Source: Hymenobacter pini | GTDB lineage: Bacteria > Bacteroidota > Bacteroidia > Cytophagales > Hymenobacteraceae | Assembly: GCF_020421205.1 (NCBI RefSeq) | Contig: NZ_JAIZZH010000001.1 | Location: 682,001 to 746,000, forward strand | Direction: 5' to 3' | Length of the DNA stretch: 64,000 nucleotides | Translations under genes and position numbers: made by a program | Notes under the pieces: generated by a model | What the model was told of the DNA's origin: nothing | The model's input: the letters and a program-made list of their open reading frames with translations, nothing else | The model's database searches: none | Shown here: one piece after another, positions 49,818 through 58,121 of the stretch | Layout of the letters: every line of letters begins with the position of its first letter | Numbering within the stretch: the first letter of the stretch is position 1

Positions 49818-50261
49818 TCACCGCAACTGCCTGGCGCGGGCTTTGCGGCGGCACTGCCGTAGCCACTGTCGGGCACTTTCTTCATCGGTGAACCGCTGAA
49901 AATAATAGGGCAGGTTGGGCTCGTCGGCCTGGTAAGGCGTGTACGAGGTAGCCAGCATGCCTGCCAGCTGGTGCGAGGCCATTACGTACGCCAGGTATAC
50001 GGTAGCACCCAGGCGAGGCTGCAGCCGTGGAAAAAAGTCTTCCATCAGCCACGAAACGTCCGTGGCACTCAGGGGCGAGAGGCGTCGGGTGATGTCCACC
50101 AGCCAATAGTGGCACTCGTACTCGGCGGCCGTATCCAGCAGTTGTCCATAGCCCCGGTGCAGCTCAAACGGCATTACGGAGCGCTGCCACCGGCTCAGCA
50201 GGGTGCGGCGGCGGCCTTCGTAGTTGATGTACAGGTACGGGGGCGAGGAAACTTCGGGCAT
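49818..50261 (-). CDS. Hypothetical cytoplasmic protein
   Basis: A 147-residue protein starting at 50261 (MPEVSSPPYLYINYEGRRR); an upstream in-frame start at 50315 adds a Pro/Arg-rich leader that looks non-coding. It has no signal or membrane segment. Alternating strands and helices (CHYWLVDITRRLSPLSATDVSWLMEDFFPRL) resemble small STAS-like or sensor folds, but I cannot place it in a family. It lies between the amidohydrolase and AMP nucleosidase genes, both on the same strand, with gaps of 28 and 91 bases. Confidence 0.65.
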   Translation of the reverse strand: MPEVSSPPYLYINYEGRRRTLLSRWQRSVMPFELHRGYGQLLDTAAEYECHYWLVDITRRLSPLSATDVSWLMEDFFPRLQPRLGATVYLAYVMASHQLAGMLATSYTPYQADEPNLPYYFQRFTDEESARQWLRQCRRKARARQLR

Positions 50262-50352
50262 AGGTGCAGGTGCGCGCGGGCAGAAGCGGAAGGGCCTGGG
50301 CTTCCCCAAGAACATAGGAAACCCAGGCCCCGCAAGTAGCAGTTTTTTCCGC

Positions 50353-51126
50353 TTATTCGAAGCGCATGTGCTTCACCGATTCGCCGGAGTTTTTCAGTTC
50401 CAGCAGCGAGTCAATGCCAATTTGCAGGTGGGCCTTCACGAAGTCGGCCGTTACCTTCTTGTCGCTCTCGGAGGTTTTCACGCCCTCGGGCGTCATCGGG
50501 TTGTCGCTCACCAGCAGCAGAGCACCGTGGGGAATTTCGTTCACGAAGCCTACCGTGAAAATGGTGGCCGTTTCCATGTCCACGGCCATAGCCCGGATCT
50601 GGCGCAGGTATTCTTTGAAATTCTCGTCGTGCTCCCACACGCGGCGGTTGGTGGTGTACACCGTGCCGGTCCAGTAGTCCTTCTCGTGCTTCTTGATCAT
50701 GCTGCTCACGGCCCGCTGCAGGCGGAACGACGGCAGGGCCGGAATTTCGGCCGGCAAATAGTCGTCGGAAGTACCCTCGCCCCGGATGGCAGCAATTGGC
50801 AGAATCAGGTCACCGAGCTTGGTTTTGTTTTTCAGACCGCCGCACTTACCCAGGAACAGCGCCGCTTTAGGCTTGATGGCCGACAGCAAATCCATAACGG
50901 TAGCTGCCATGGGCGAGCCCATACCGAAGTTAATGATGGTGATGCCGCCCGCCGTAGCCGTTTGCATGGGCTTATCAAGGCCGCGCACTTCGGTGCCGAA
51001 CTGCTCGGCAAACATGTGCACGTAGTTGATGAAGTTGGTGAGCAGGATGTACTGCCCAAACTCGTTCAGAGCCACGCCGGTGTAGCGGGGCAGCCAGTTC
51101 TCGACGATGTCAGATTTAGTCTTCAT
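50353..51126 (-). CDS. amn: AMP nucleosidase
   Basis: A 257-residue phosphorylase-fold protein. The block GGITIINFGMGSPMAATVMDLL near residue 60 and the nucleobase-site motif RAMAVDMETATIFTVGF near residue 178 are typical of AMP nucleosidases of the short type found in Bacteroidota, which lack the long N-terminal regulatory domain of the Escherichia coli enzyme. The reaction is AMP + water to adenine + ribose 5-phosphate, a purine-recycling and AMP-control step. The catalytic Asp is in LVSDNPMTPEG. Cytoplasmic, single gene. Confidence 0.88.
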   Translation of the reverse strand: MKTKSDIVENWLPRYTGVALNEFGQYILLTNFINYVHMFAEQFGTEVRGLDKPMQTATAGGITIINFGMGSPMAATVMDLLSAIKPKAALFLGKCGGLKNKTKLGDLILPIAAIRGEGTSDDYLPAEIPALPSFRLQRAVSSMIKKHEKDYWTGTVYTTNRRVWEHDENFKEYLRQIRAMAVDMETATIFTVGFVNEIPHGALLLVSDNPMTPEGVKTSESDKKVTADFVKAHLQIGIDSLLELKNSGESVKHMRFE

Positions 51127-51300
51127 ACGGGAAATATAGGTTTGTTGCTTGGAAAAAGGCTGCGAGCTTACCGGGTGCAGCTTGCGTGCCGCTACCCGGA
51201 GCCCTCAGCCGGAAAATTCAGGTACAAAAAAACCGTCGGAACCCACGGAATGGGGTGCGACGGTACGGAGCGAAAAGCGGGAGTTGTGTGCCCAGGGCCG

Positions 51301-51308
51301 TACCTTTG
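51301..51308 (+). promoter_or_regulatory. Candidate -7 box, near-leaderless
   Basis: TACCTTTG is an exact match to TAnnTTTG and lies 6 bases before the ATG of the HsdR-N-like gene, which would leave little or no leader. The same bases overlap a Shine-Dalgarno-like GGAGGTG, so the reading is ambiguous. Confidence 0.4.
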
Positions 51309-51314
51309 GAGGTG

Positions 51315-51770
51315 ATGCAAGAGTTAAACCTGCCGCCTTTCGACTGCAAAGTTACACAATCCAGCGAAAATTTGCTAATCTGGGATGTGCTGCGCCGCCG
51401 AAATGTAGTGCTGACGCCCGAGGAATGGGTGCGCCAACACGTGGTGCACTACCTCATCAACCACCGTGGTTATCCCAAGGGCCTGCTGAGCCTAGAGCGG
51501 GGCCACCGCTACAACCAACGCCAGAAACGCACCGACCTGCTTGCTCTGGACGCCGCCGGCCAGCCGCTGCTGCTGGTAGAATGCAAGCGTCCCACGGTAC
51601 CCATTACGGCCGCCGTGGCTATGCAGGCGGCTACTTACAACCAAACCATTGGGGCTCCGCTGCTGCTGCTGACCAATGGGCTGCAGCATTTTTGCTGGCG
51701 CGTGAACTTTGAGCTGCGTACCAACCAGCAACTGGCGGAGATGCCTTGGTATTCCGGCAATACGAAATAG
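51315..51770 (+). CDS. Lone HsdR N-terminal-like nuclease-fold protein
   Basis: A 151-residue protein starting at 51315, where TTTGGAGGTG gives a good ribosome site; the frame is open to 51186 but without family similarity. It matches the type I restriction enzyme R-protein N-terminal domain (HSDR_N_2). The opening WVRQHVVHYLINHRGYPKGLLSLE is typical, followed by the PD-(D/E)xK-type core KRTDLLALDAAGQPLLLVECKRP, with Asp, Glu and Lys in place. No helicase part, methylase or specificity gene is nearby, so it is not a working type I system. Such lone domains are common in Bacteroidota and their role is unknown. Confidence 0.85.
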   Translation: MQELNLPPFDCKVTQSSENLLIWDVLRRRNVVLTPEEWVRQHVVHYLINHRGYPKGLLSLERGHRYNQRQKRTDLLALDAAGQPLLLVECKRPTVPITAAVAMQAATYNQTIGAPLLLLTNGLQHFCWRVNFELRTNQQLAEMPWYSGNTK

Positions 51771-51881
51771 GAAATTACCACAACGGATAGTTGCTGTTGA
51801 GTGATAGTAATTCGCTTTCTTTAGGCTCGGATCTGCGTGTAGAGCCGGCCAAATCGGCTGGCACGCTGGTTGTTGCTGCCT

Positions 51882-53708
51882 ATGTTCACTACTGCCACCA
51901 TACCCGAGCAAGCTCAGTTTGTGATGAATCCGCGGGCGGTGGTGGTGGATGCCACCGGCATGGTGTTGCGGGTTACCGCAGGCTTCGCCGAGTTGGTGCA
52001 ACTGCCAGCTGCTGAACTGCTGGGCACCAACTTGGCCGCATTGCTTTCCGCGCCCGAAGCGCAATTGCTGCCCCAACTGCTACAGCAGGCCCTGTCTGGC
52101 CGCCCCACTGATTTCACAACCGAGTTGCCTGGGCAGGTGGGGGCCATAACCATCCTGTTGCTGCCTTTGCCTAGTGCGGCGGGAGAGCAGCCGCAGCTAT
52201 ACGGCGTGGTGCAGGCTATGGCTCCGGTGGTTACGCAGGCCGCTCTGGAACGTCAACGGCACTTAGCCACCATTCTGGATGCCACGGCCGATGTAGTGTT
52301 CGTGCTGAACAAGGAAGGGGAGCAGTACCGCTTTGTGTACGTGAATAAAACATTTGAAACGACCACCGGCTTACCGGGTGAAAAGGTGGTGGGGCAGTTG
52401 GTAAACAACATTATCCCGCAACATTCCCTGAGCGAAGTACTCCAGTATTATCAGGAGGCCGTTACTACCCGTGAGCGGGTAAGCTGGTTGGAGGTATCTG
52501 ATTACCCCACTGGCCAGAAAACCGGTGAAGTAAGCGTAACTCCCGTGTTTGCGGCCGATGGCAGCTGTCAGCTGGTAGGCATCGTGCACGACCTTACTCG
52601 GCAAAAGCAGGCCGAGGCCCGGCTGGAAGTCAGCAACGAGCGGTTCAGGTACGTGCTGAAAGCCACCACTGATGCGCTCTACGACTGGAACATTGCCGCC
52701 GATACCCTATACTGGGGCGAAGGGTTTGAAACCTTGTTTGGGCATCATCTGAAGGAGAATCCCACCCCGTTCAGCAAATGGGGTGATTTTGTGGCACCTG
52801 ATGAGCACGACCGGGTAGTGACCGGCCTGCGCCATACGGCTTTTGAAACCACCAACGAGTTCTGGCAGCAGCGGTATCGGTTCCAGCGGGCCGATGGCTC
52901 CTGGGCACACGTCTTTGACCGGGGCTATATTCTGCGTGATGAGCAGGGCCGGGCCTTCCGGATGATCGGGGCCATGCAGGACGTATCGGCGCAGAAAGAG
53001 GCCGAGGAGCAGCAGCAACTGCTGCTGAAGCGGCTGGAAAAGCAAAACGCCGACTTACAGCAGTTCACCTACATCGTATCCCATAACCTGCGCGCCCCGC
53101 TGGCCAACTCGCTGGGCTACGCCTCCCTGCTGGGCAAGACGGATAAGGCGTCGGCGGTATTTGATGAGTCGCTCAAACATCTGCAAACCAGCCTGCAACT
53201 GCTGGATGCCGTGGTAGCCGATGTAACCACCATCTTATCAGTGCGCGACCAGCAGGGTAGCATGCGAACCGAGCCGGTTGCTATTGCTCAGGTATGCCAG
53301 CAGGCGCTACACACGCTGCAACAGCAGCTGGATGCCTGCGGAGCACAGGTAGAATGCCGCATTCCGGCCGGGCTGCGGATTACGGGTAGTCGGGCGTACT
53401 TCCACAGCATTTTCCACAACCTTTTGTCGAACACTATTAAATACCGCTCCGACGCCCGCCCCTTACGCGTAGTGATAGAGGCCACCCAGCTTCCGGATGG
53501 GCAGGTGCAGCTGGTGGTGCAGGACAACGGCCAGGGCTTCAATCCAAACCAGGGCGACGTTTTTCAGCTGTATCGGCGGTTCCACCCCGAAACGCCGGGC
53601 CGGGGCATCGGCCTCTATTTGGTGAAAGCCCACGTAGAAGCAATGAATGGGCGCATCAGCGTCTGGAGCGCTGAGGATGCGGGTACGCAGTTCACGCTTC
53701 TGTTCTAG
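51882..53708 (+). CDS. PAS-domain sensor histidine kinase
   Basis: A 608-residue cytoplasmic kinase starting at 51882 (MFTTATIPEQAQFVMNPR). Three PAS-like segments are visible (about 15-110, 125-245 and 255-375); the third has the PAS-fold plus PAC ending (RDEQGRAFRMIGAMQDVSAQK). The phosphoacceptor is His401 in YIVSHNLRAPLANS. The ATPase part shows the N-box NLLSNTIKYR, the G1 box DNGQGFNP and the G2 box GRGIGLYLVK. No membrane segment is seen, so the signal is intracellular. It is followed 4 bases later by a response regulator. Confidence 0.92.
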   Translation: MFTTATIPEQAQFVMNPRAVVVDATGMVLRVTAGFAELVQLPAAELLGTNLAALLSAPEAQLLPQLLQQALSGRPTDFTTELPGQVGAITILLLPLPSAAGEQPQLYGVVQAMAPVVTQAALERQRHLATILDATADVVFVLNKEGEQYRFVYVNKTFETTTGLPGEKVVGQLVNNIIPQHSLSEVLQYYQEAVTTRERVSWLEVSDYPTGQKTGEVSVTPVFAADGSCQLVGIVHDLTRQKQAEARLEVSNERFRYVLKATTDALYDWNIAADTLYWGEGFETLFGHHLKENPTPFSKWGDFVAPDEHDRVVTGLRHTAFETTNEFWQQRYRFQRADGSWAHVFDRGYILRDEQGRAFRMIGAMQDVSAQKEAEEQQQLLLKRLEKQNADLQQFTYIVSHNLRAPLANSLGYASLLGKTDKASAVFDESLKHLQTSLQLLDAVVADVTTILSVRDQQGSMRTEPVAIAQVCQQALHTLQQQLDACGAQVECRIPAGLRITGSRAYFHSIFHNLLSNTIKYRSDARPLRVVIEATQLPDGQVQLVVQDNGQGFNPNQGDVFQLYRRFHPETPGRGIGLYLVKAHVEAMNGRISVWSAEDAGTQFTLLF

Positions 53709-53712
53709 CTTT

Positions 53713-54120
53713 ATGCCCGTGAAAACCTACCTCATCGACGATGATACGCTCAGCATCTACCTCACGGAGCAGCTGCTGCGGGCCGAAGGATTTTCCGATT
53801 CCATCAGCACGTTTCACTCGGCGCAGCAGGCGTTGGGCCGCTTGGTGCAGGAAACTAGGGATACCCCGCCCCAGGTAGTATTTCTGGACCTGAATATGCC
53901 CGTGATGGATGGATGGCAGTTTCTGGATGCGCTGCAGCCCTACCGGCAGGACCTGCTGGGGCGCTGCCACATCTACATTCTCACCTCCTCGCTGGCGCTT
54001 ACTGACCTAGAAAAATCCCGGGAATATGATTTGGTATCGGGTTTGATTCATAAGCCCATCGATACCGAAGAAATCAGAGCTATTCAGGCAGAGCTGACCG
54101 ACGATGAGCCCAGCGCTTAG
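53713..54120 (+). CDS. Single-domain response regulator
   Basis: A 135-residue receiver-only protein starting at 53713 (MPVKTYLIDDDTLSIYL), 4 bases after the kinase stop. Acidic pocket IDDD at 8-11, phosphoacceptor Asp59 in FLDLNMPVMDGW, then ILTSS and the Lys in LIHKPID are all present. There is no DNA-binding output domain, so it must act by protein contact or as a phosphate relay. It is almost certainly the partner of the kinase before it. The longer frame upstream (from 53647) lies inside the kinase gene. Confidence 0.92.
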   Translation: MPVKTYLIDDDTLSIYLTEQLLRAEGFSDSISTFHSAQQALGRLVQETRDTPPQVVFLDLNMPVMDGWQFLDALQPYRQDLLGRCHIYILTSSLALTDLEKSREYDLVSGLIHKPIDTEEIRAIQAELTDDEPSA

Positions 54121-54122
54121 GC

Positions 54123-56012
54123 TTAGCGGTAAAGACGGTTATCCAGTAGACCGTCGGTGAAATATTGGGCGGCGGCTTTCAGCTCGTTGCCGTACTGCTG
54201 TGCGGTGCGCGGGTTGGGGTTGGCCAGGGGCTCGGGGGGCAGTTGGTGGGTGCGGTAGGGGTAAAGTTGCACGGCGTTATCGGCTGTCAGCTCCGTCACA
54301 AAATCGGAATGCACCAGGAACAGGGAACCCCCACTCAGGAATAATGCCCGGCCCGTAGTGCTGTCATCGAACACGGAGTAGCCAAACGGCAGCAGTTGCC
54401 GACCGGCCGGAATGTTCAGGTAATCCAGCACGGTGGCCGGCACATCGGCCTGCTGGGTAATGCGGTGCACGTTGGCGGCCGGCAACTGGCGGCCCGGGTG
54501 AAACAGCAGCAGCGGCGTCTTGTAGTTACCCAGCGTATTCTGGTAGTCGGGCCTATCAGATTGAGAAGTGTGGTCGGCCAGCAGAATGAACAGCGTGTTT
54601 CGGTACCAGGGTTGGCGGCTGGCCGTTTTGAAGAACTGGCGCAGGGCAAAATCAGTGTACCCAATAACCCGGTGAATGGGCAGCGTCCCCTCCGGAAAAC
54701 GCTTCGCATACTGCCAGGGCACCTCAAACGGCTCGTGCGAGCTGAGCGTGAACACCGTGCTGAAAAACGGCTGCGGCTGCCGGCTTAGCTGCCGGGCGAA
54801 ATACTGCAGGTAAGGCTCATCGGCAATGCCCCAGTGCCCGTCAAAGTCCGGGCTTTTCTCGGCGCCGGGGTACTCGTTCAACCCATAGTACTGCTGCACG
54901 CCTGCAATGCCGCTGAACGTGTTAAAACCCATCGTACCATTCTGGGCCCCGTGAAACACGGACGTAGCATAGCCCGCCCGGCCCAGAATTTCGCCCAGCC
55001 CATGCAGTTCATCGGTTTGAAAAGGGGAGGTGATGAATGGGTGCTCATTGAGGGACGGCAACCCGGCCAGTACAGCTGGCAGCGCCTCAATGGAGCGGCG
55101 GCCGTTGGCGTAATGGTCCCGGAAAAACAGCCCCTTGGTAGCCAGCGAATCGAAGAACGGCGTGTACCCCTGGCCGTTATTTTCGATGCCGGTGTACTCC
55201 GAGGCAAAACTCTCCAGCAGCAGCACCACCACGTTGTCGTGCGGGGCACCGGGGCGGGGGCTGGGCGGCAAGGCGGCCAAGGCCCGGTGCAGCGAATCAG
55301 GGGAAGTGAAGAACTCGCGCCGCTCCAGCGTTTCAGCGCCCAAGCTTTTGAGGAAGGTAAACGTACTGTTGAGGGCCACGTGGCCTAGCACCGGCGGCGT
55401 TTGCATAAAGGCGTGCCCGGTACGCAAGGGTTTCAGCTGCACCCCGCCCCGGATACCCAGCACCACCAGCCCGCCCATCACCAGCATCTGCACCATATAG
55501 CGCCCCACCGCCCGCCCACGGGACAAGGTTGTGGAGGCAGTTGAAGCTTGTTGGGGCATGGGGTAGAAGTACCACATGGCCGCCAGCAGCACCGCAAACG
55601 GTACCAGCAAAAACCAGTATTGCAGGACCAACTGCCCGGCCTGTCGGCGCACATCATCCCCAATGGTCAGCAGCTCGTTGCTGGTGCGCCGCCCGATGAA
55701 GCGGAAGTACTCCACGTCAATCAGATTGAGGGCCACGCCCAGGCTGTTGAGCAGCAACCACACCACACGCAGCATCCGTTGCCACGCCGGGTGGCGGCTG
55801 GGCACCAGACTCAGCACCACCCACGGCAGATTCAGCAGGAGCAGGGCGGCAATATCAAACCGGAACCCGTGCCAGAAAGCCAACGCCACCTCGCCGGGCG
55901 GGGCCTGAAAAGTTGCCTGGTTGAACAAGTAGAAGCCCAGTCGCAGCAACAGGTACACACCCAGCAGCAGAGAAAACCGCCGAACCAGCAGGCGCAGAAA
56001 CTCGGAAGGCAT
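54123..56012 (-). CDS. LTA-synthase-family sulfatase-fold membrane protein
   Basis: A 629-residue protein with about five N-terminal helices (to about residue 190) and a large C-terminal sulfatase-like domain facing the periplasm. The metal-site opening is VVLLLESFASEYTG near residue 255; the position of the catalytic Thr of LtaS is in NGRRSIEALPAVLAGL, with Ser/Thr choice unclear; the closing metal motif is LADHTSQSD near residue 485. Bacteroidota make no lipoteichoic acid, so it more probably transfers a phosphoglycerol or phosphoethanolamine-type group to an envelope glycan. It converges with the response regulator gene, 2 bases away. Confidence 0.88.
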   Translation of the reverse strand: MPSEFLRLLVRRFSLLLGVYLLLRLGFYLFNQATFQAPPGEVALAFWHGFRFDIAALLLLNLPWVVLSLVPSRHPAWQRMLRVVWLLLNSLGVALNLIDVEYFRFIGRRTSNELLTIGDDVRRQAGQLVLQYWFLLVPFAVLLAAMWYFYPMPQQASTASTTLSRGRAVGRYMVQMLVMGGLVVLGIRGGVQLKPLRTGHAFMQTPPVLGHVALNSTFTFLKSLGAETLERREFFTSPDSLHRALAALPPSPRPGAPHDNVVVLLLESFASEYTGIENNGQGYTPFFDSLATKGLFFRDHYANGRRSIEALPAVLAGLPSLNEHPFITSPFQTDELHGLGEILGRAGYATSVFHGAQNGTMGFNTFSGIAGVQQYYGLNEYPGAEKSPDFDGHWGIADEPYLQYFARQLSRQPQPFFSTVFTLSSHEPFEVPWQYAKRFPEGTLPIHRVIGYTDFALRQFFKTASRQPWYRNTLFILLADHTSQSDRPDYQNTLGNYKTPLLLFHPGRQLPAANVHRITQQADVPATVLDYLNIPAGRQLLPFGYSVFDDSTTGRALFLSGGSLFLVHSDFVTELTADNAVQLYPYRTHQLPPEPLANPNPRTAQQYGNELKAAAQYFTDGLLDNRLYR

Positions 56013-56084
56013 ACGTCAGACACGGGAGGCAACGCCCCATCAGATTCAGAGCAGGAAAGGAAAGCGGCGGAAAGACGCGGCCGG

Positions 56085-56684
56085 CTACAAAGGTTGCAGC
56101 CGTACTTGTTGGCCGTCGGGCAGGTCCTTGATTTGCCGGTGGAACTCGGCCAGCCACGCCAGCCGCTCCGTTACCGATACGGCTTTGGCACTGGGTTTGG
56201 ATTGGCCCTTGGTGGTAATGCACAACGGTGGATACAAGCTCAGCAACTGCCCCGGCTGCAGTACGCCGCCGGCCTGCTGAAATGCCCGCAACGGCTGCAT
56301 GCCCAGGGCGTCCAGCGGAAACTTCTCGGCCCCAAACAGGAAGTGCTTGAAATCCACCTCCAGGTCGGCCAGCTCGCCGGTTTCGGTGTCCAGCCACAGC
56401 ACGGCGTCGCCGCGCAGCAGGAATTGGTTGCCTGCGCAGTCCTGGGCAAACGGAATATCAGCTTTCTGCACGGCATCGTAGGTGCGCCACAGGGCCCGCT
56501 CGCCCTGCCACACGCTGGCCAGGGAGTGCCAGCCGGGCGCCGCTACGCAGCCCCGGATGTGCAGCCCGCCGAAGTAGGCCACCACGCCGTTCTGCTCGCG
56601 CAAAAAGGCCTGCAGGTAGGTGGGCAGCTTCGCAAACGTCACCAGGTCCGTCAGCTCACCGCCGGTATAAAGAATGCCTCTCAA
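56085..56684 (-). CDS. SMI1/KNR4 (SUKH-like) family protein
   Basis: A protein of about 199 residues. The block FLREQNGVVAYFGGLHIRGC, followed by GWHSLASVWQGERALWRTYDAV, fits the SMI1/KNR4 superfamily, whose members include immunity proteins to contact-dependent toxins; many others have unknown roles. The start is uncertain. TTG at 56684 (LRGILYTGGELTDL) fits the conserved opening, while ATGs at 56765 and 56792 add a leader that lies in an inverted-repeat gap. No toxin gene is next to it. GC is as in the neighbourhood. Confidence 0.7.
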   Translation of the reverse strand: MRGILYTGGELTDLVTFAKLPTYLQAFLREQNGVVAYFGGLHIRGCVAAPGWHSLASVWQGERALWRTYDAVQKADIPFAQDCAGNQFLLRGDAVLWLDTETGELADLEVDFKHFLFGAEKFPLDALGMQPLRAFQQAGGVLQPGQLLSLYPPLCITTKGQSKPSAKAVSVTERLAWLAEFHRQIKDLPDGQQVRLQPL

Positions 56685-56740
56685 GGGAAGAAAGAGAAAA
56701 GTAGTAGGAAAAGTACGGAACTGCGGACGACAGCTAAAAA

Positions 56741-56792
56741 GTAAAAGTTGAGTGTTCCGGCGCATTGCTGCCCCCAAACACTCAACTTTCAC
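56741..56792. repeat. Inverted repeat, AAAAAGTAAAAGTTGAG type
   Basis: Arms 56741-56756 and 56777-56792, 16 nt with one mismatch; loop 20 nt. It fills the gap between the alanine dehydrogenase and SMI1-like genes. The preceding CTAAAAAGTAAAAG is like the arms of the repeat at 58031. Confidence 0.75.
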
Positions 56793-56813
56793 GGTTGGCT
56801 TGCTAGTGCTGGC

Positions 56814-57941
56814 TTAAACCGCAGCGGCTTCCATTACCGACTCCACCGATTCCAGGGGCAGACCCCAAGCGTCGGCTACGCCTTTGTACACCACTTTGCC
56901 GTGCACCACGTTCAGGCCGAGACGCAGGGCCTCGTCGCGGCGGCAGGCTTCCTGCCAGCCCAGATTGGCCAGCTTCACGGCGTAGGGCAGCGTAGCGTTG
57001 GTCAGGGCCAGGGTAGAGGTGTACGGCACAGCACCCGGCATGTTGGCCACGCAGTAGTGCACGATGTCGTCGATGATGAAGGTCGGGTTTTCGTGGGTGG
57101 TGGGCTTGCAGGTCTCGATGCAGCCGCCTTGGTCCACAGCCACGTCCACCAGCACCGTGCCGGGACGCATGGTCTTCAGCATGTCGCGGGTGATGAGGTG
57201 GGGAGCCTTAGCACCCGGAATCAATACCGCGCCAATGATGAGGTCGGCGGTTTTGATGGCTTCGCGGATGTTGTACTCGTTGGAGTACTGGGTAACCACG
57301 TTCTTGGGCATGAAGTCGTCCAGCTCGCGCAGACGGTTCAGGCTGATGTCCATAACGGTTACCTTGGCACCCAGACCAGCGGCAATTTTAGCCGCCTGCG
57401 TACCCACGATGCCGGCACCCAGTACCAGCACTTCGGCGGGCTTCACGCCGGGCACGCCGCCCAGCAGAATGCCGCGGCCTTTCAGGGGTTTCTCCAAGTA
57501 CTTAGCACCTTCCTGCGGAGCCATGCGGCCGGCTACTTCGCTCATCGGAATGAGCAGGGGCAGCGCGCGAGTAGGCAGCTCCACGGTTTCGTATGCCAGA
57601 CACACGGCTTTGCGCTCAATCATGGCGTGGGTCAGTTCCTCGCCTGAGGCAAAGTGGAAGTACGTGAACAGCAGTTGGTTTTCCTTGATGAGGGGATATT
57701 CCGAGGCAATCGGCTCCTTCACCTTCACAATCATTTCCGCCTTGGCGTACACGTCCTCGATGGTAGGCAGCACCGTAGCGCCCGCCTGCTCATACTCGGC
57801 GTCCGAGAAGCCGCTGCCGTTGCCGGCCGTGGCCTGCACGTACACCTCGTGGCCATGCTTGCGGAATTCAGCTACGCCGGCCGGGGTCAGGCCAACGCGG
57901 TTTTCGTTGTTCTTAATCTCTTTCGGTACGCCGATTAGCAT
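56814..57941 (-). CDS. ald: Alanine dehydrogenase
   Basis: A 375-residue NAD-dependent enzyme that interconverts alanine and pyruvate plus ammonia. The N-terminal motif is MLIGVPKEIKNNENRVGLTP. Active-site residues are in FTYFHFASGEELTHAM near residue 92, which holds the conserved His. The NAD-binding turn is VLVLGAGIVGTQAAKIAAGLG near residue 172. Length and motifs are complete. It is transcribed alone, between two repeat-containing gaps (56741 and 58031). Confidence 0.95.
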   Translation of the reverse strand: MLIGVPKEIKNNENRVGLTPAGVAEFRKHGHEVYVQATAGNGSGFSDAEYEQAGATVLPTIEDVYAKAEMIVKVKEPIASEYPLIKENQLLFTYFHFASGEELTHAMIERKAVCLAYETVELPTRALPLLIPMSEVAGRMAPQEGAKYLEKPLKGRGILLGGVPGVKPAEVLVLGAGIVGTQAAKIAAGLGAKVTVMDISLNRLRELDDFMPKNVVTQYSNEYNIREAIKTADLIIGAVLIPGAKAPHLITRDMLKTMRPGTVLVDVAVDQGGCIETCKPTTHENPTFIIDDIVHYCVANMPGAVPYTSTLALTNATLPYAVKLANLGWQEACRRDEALRLGLNVVHGKVVYKGVADAWGLPLESVESVMEAAAV

Positions 57942-58030
57942 GGCTCGAAACGGGTGTGAAAATGGGGTGGATGAGGATTGCCCGGAAAAGGCGGGGCAAA
58001 GATACGCAGAAGCGGGGCTGCGGCGACAAA

Positions 58031-58107
58031 GAGAAAAAGTAAAAAGTAGAAGCGCTGACCCAAGCCATGTAACCGGCCCCGTCAGCGCTTCGACTTTTTA
58101 CTTTCTC
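58031..58107. repeat. Inverted repeat, AAAAAGTAAAAAGT type
   Basis: Arms 58031-58059 (29 nt) and 58081-58107 (27 nt) pair apart from a 2-nt indel and one mismatch; loop 21 nt. The inner part is GAAGCGCTGAC, the outer part degenerate AAAAAGT words. It lies between the DUF1573 and alanine dehydrogenase genes and could also act as a terminator, since the arms end in a T-rich run. Confidence 0.88.
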
Positions 58108-58121
58108 GCTCTTACGAGCTT

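Noticed and set aside
51229..51263. Hairpin before the HsdR-N-like gene (ACCGTCG / CGACGGT)
   Set aside because: Only 7 paired bases around a long loop; not clearly above chance in GC-rich sequence.
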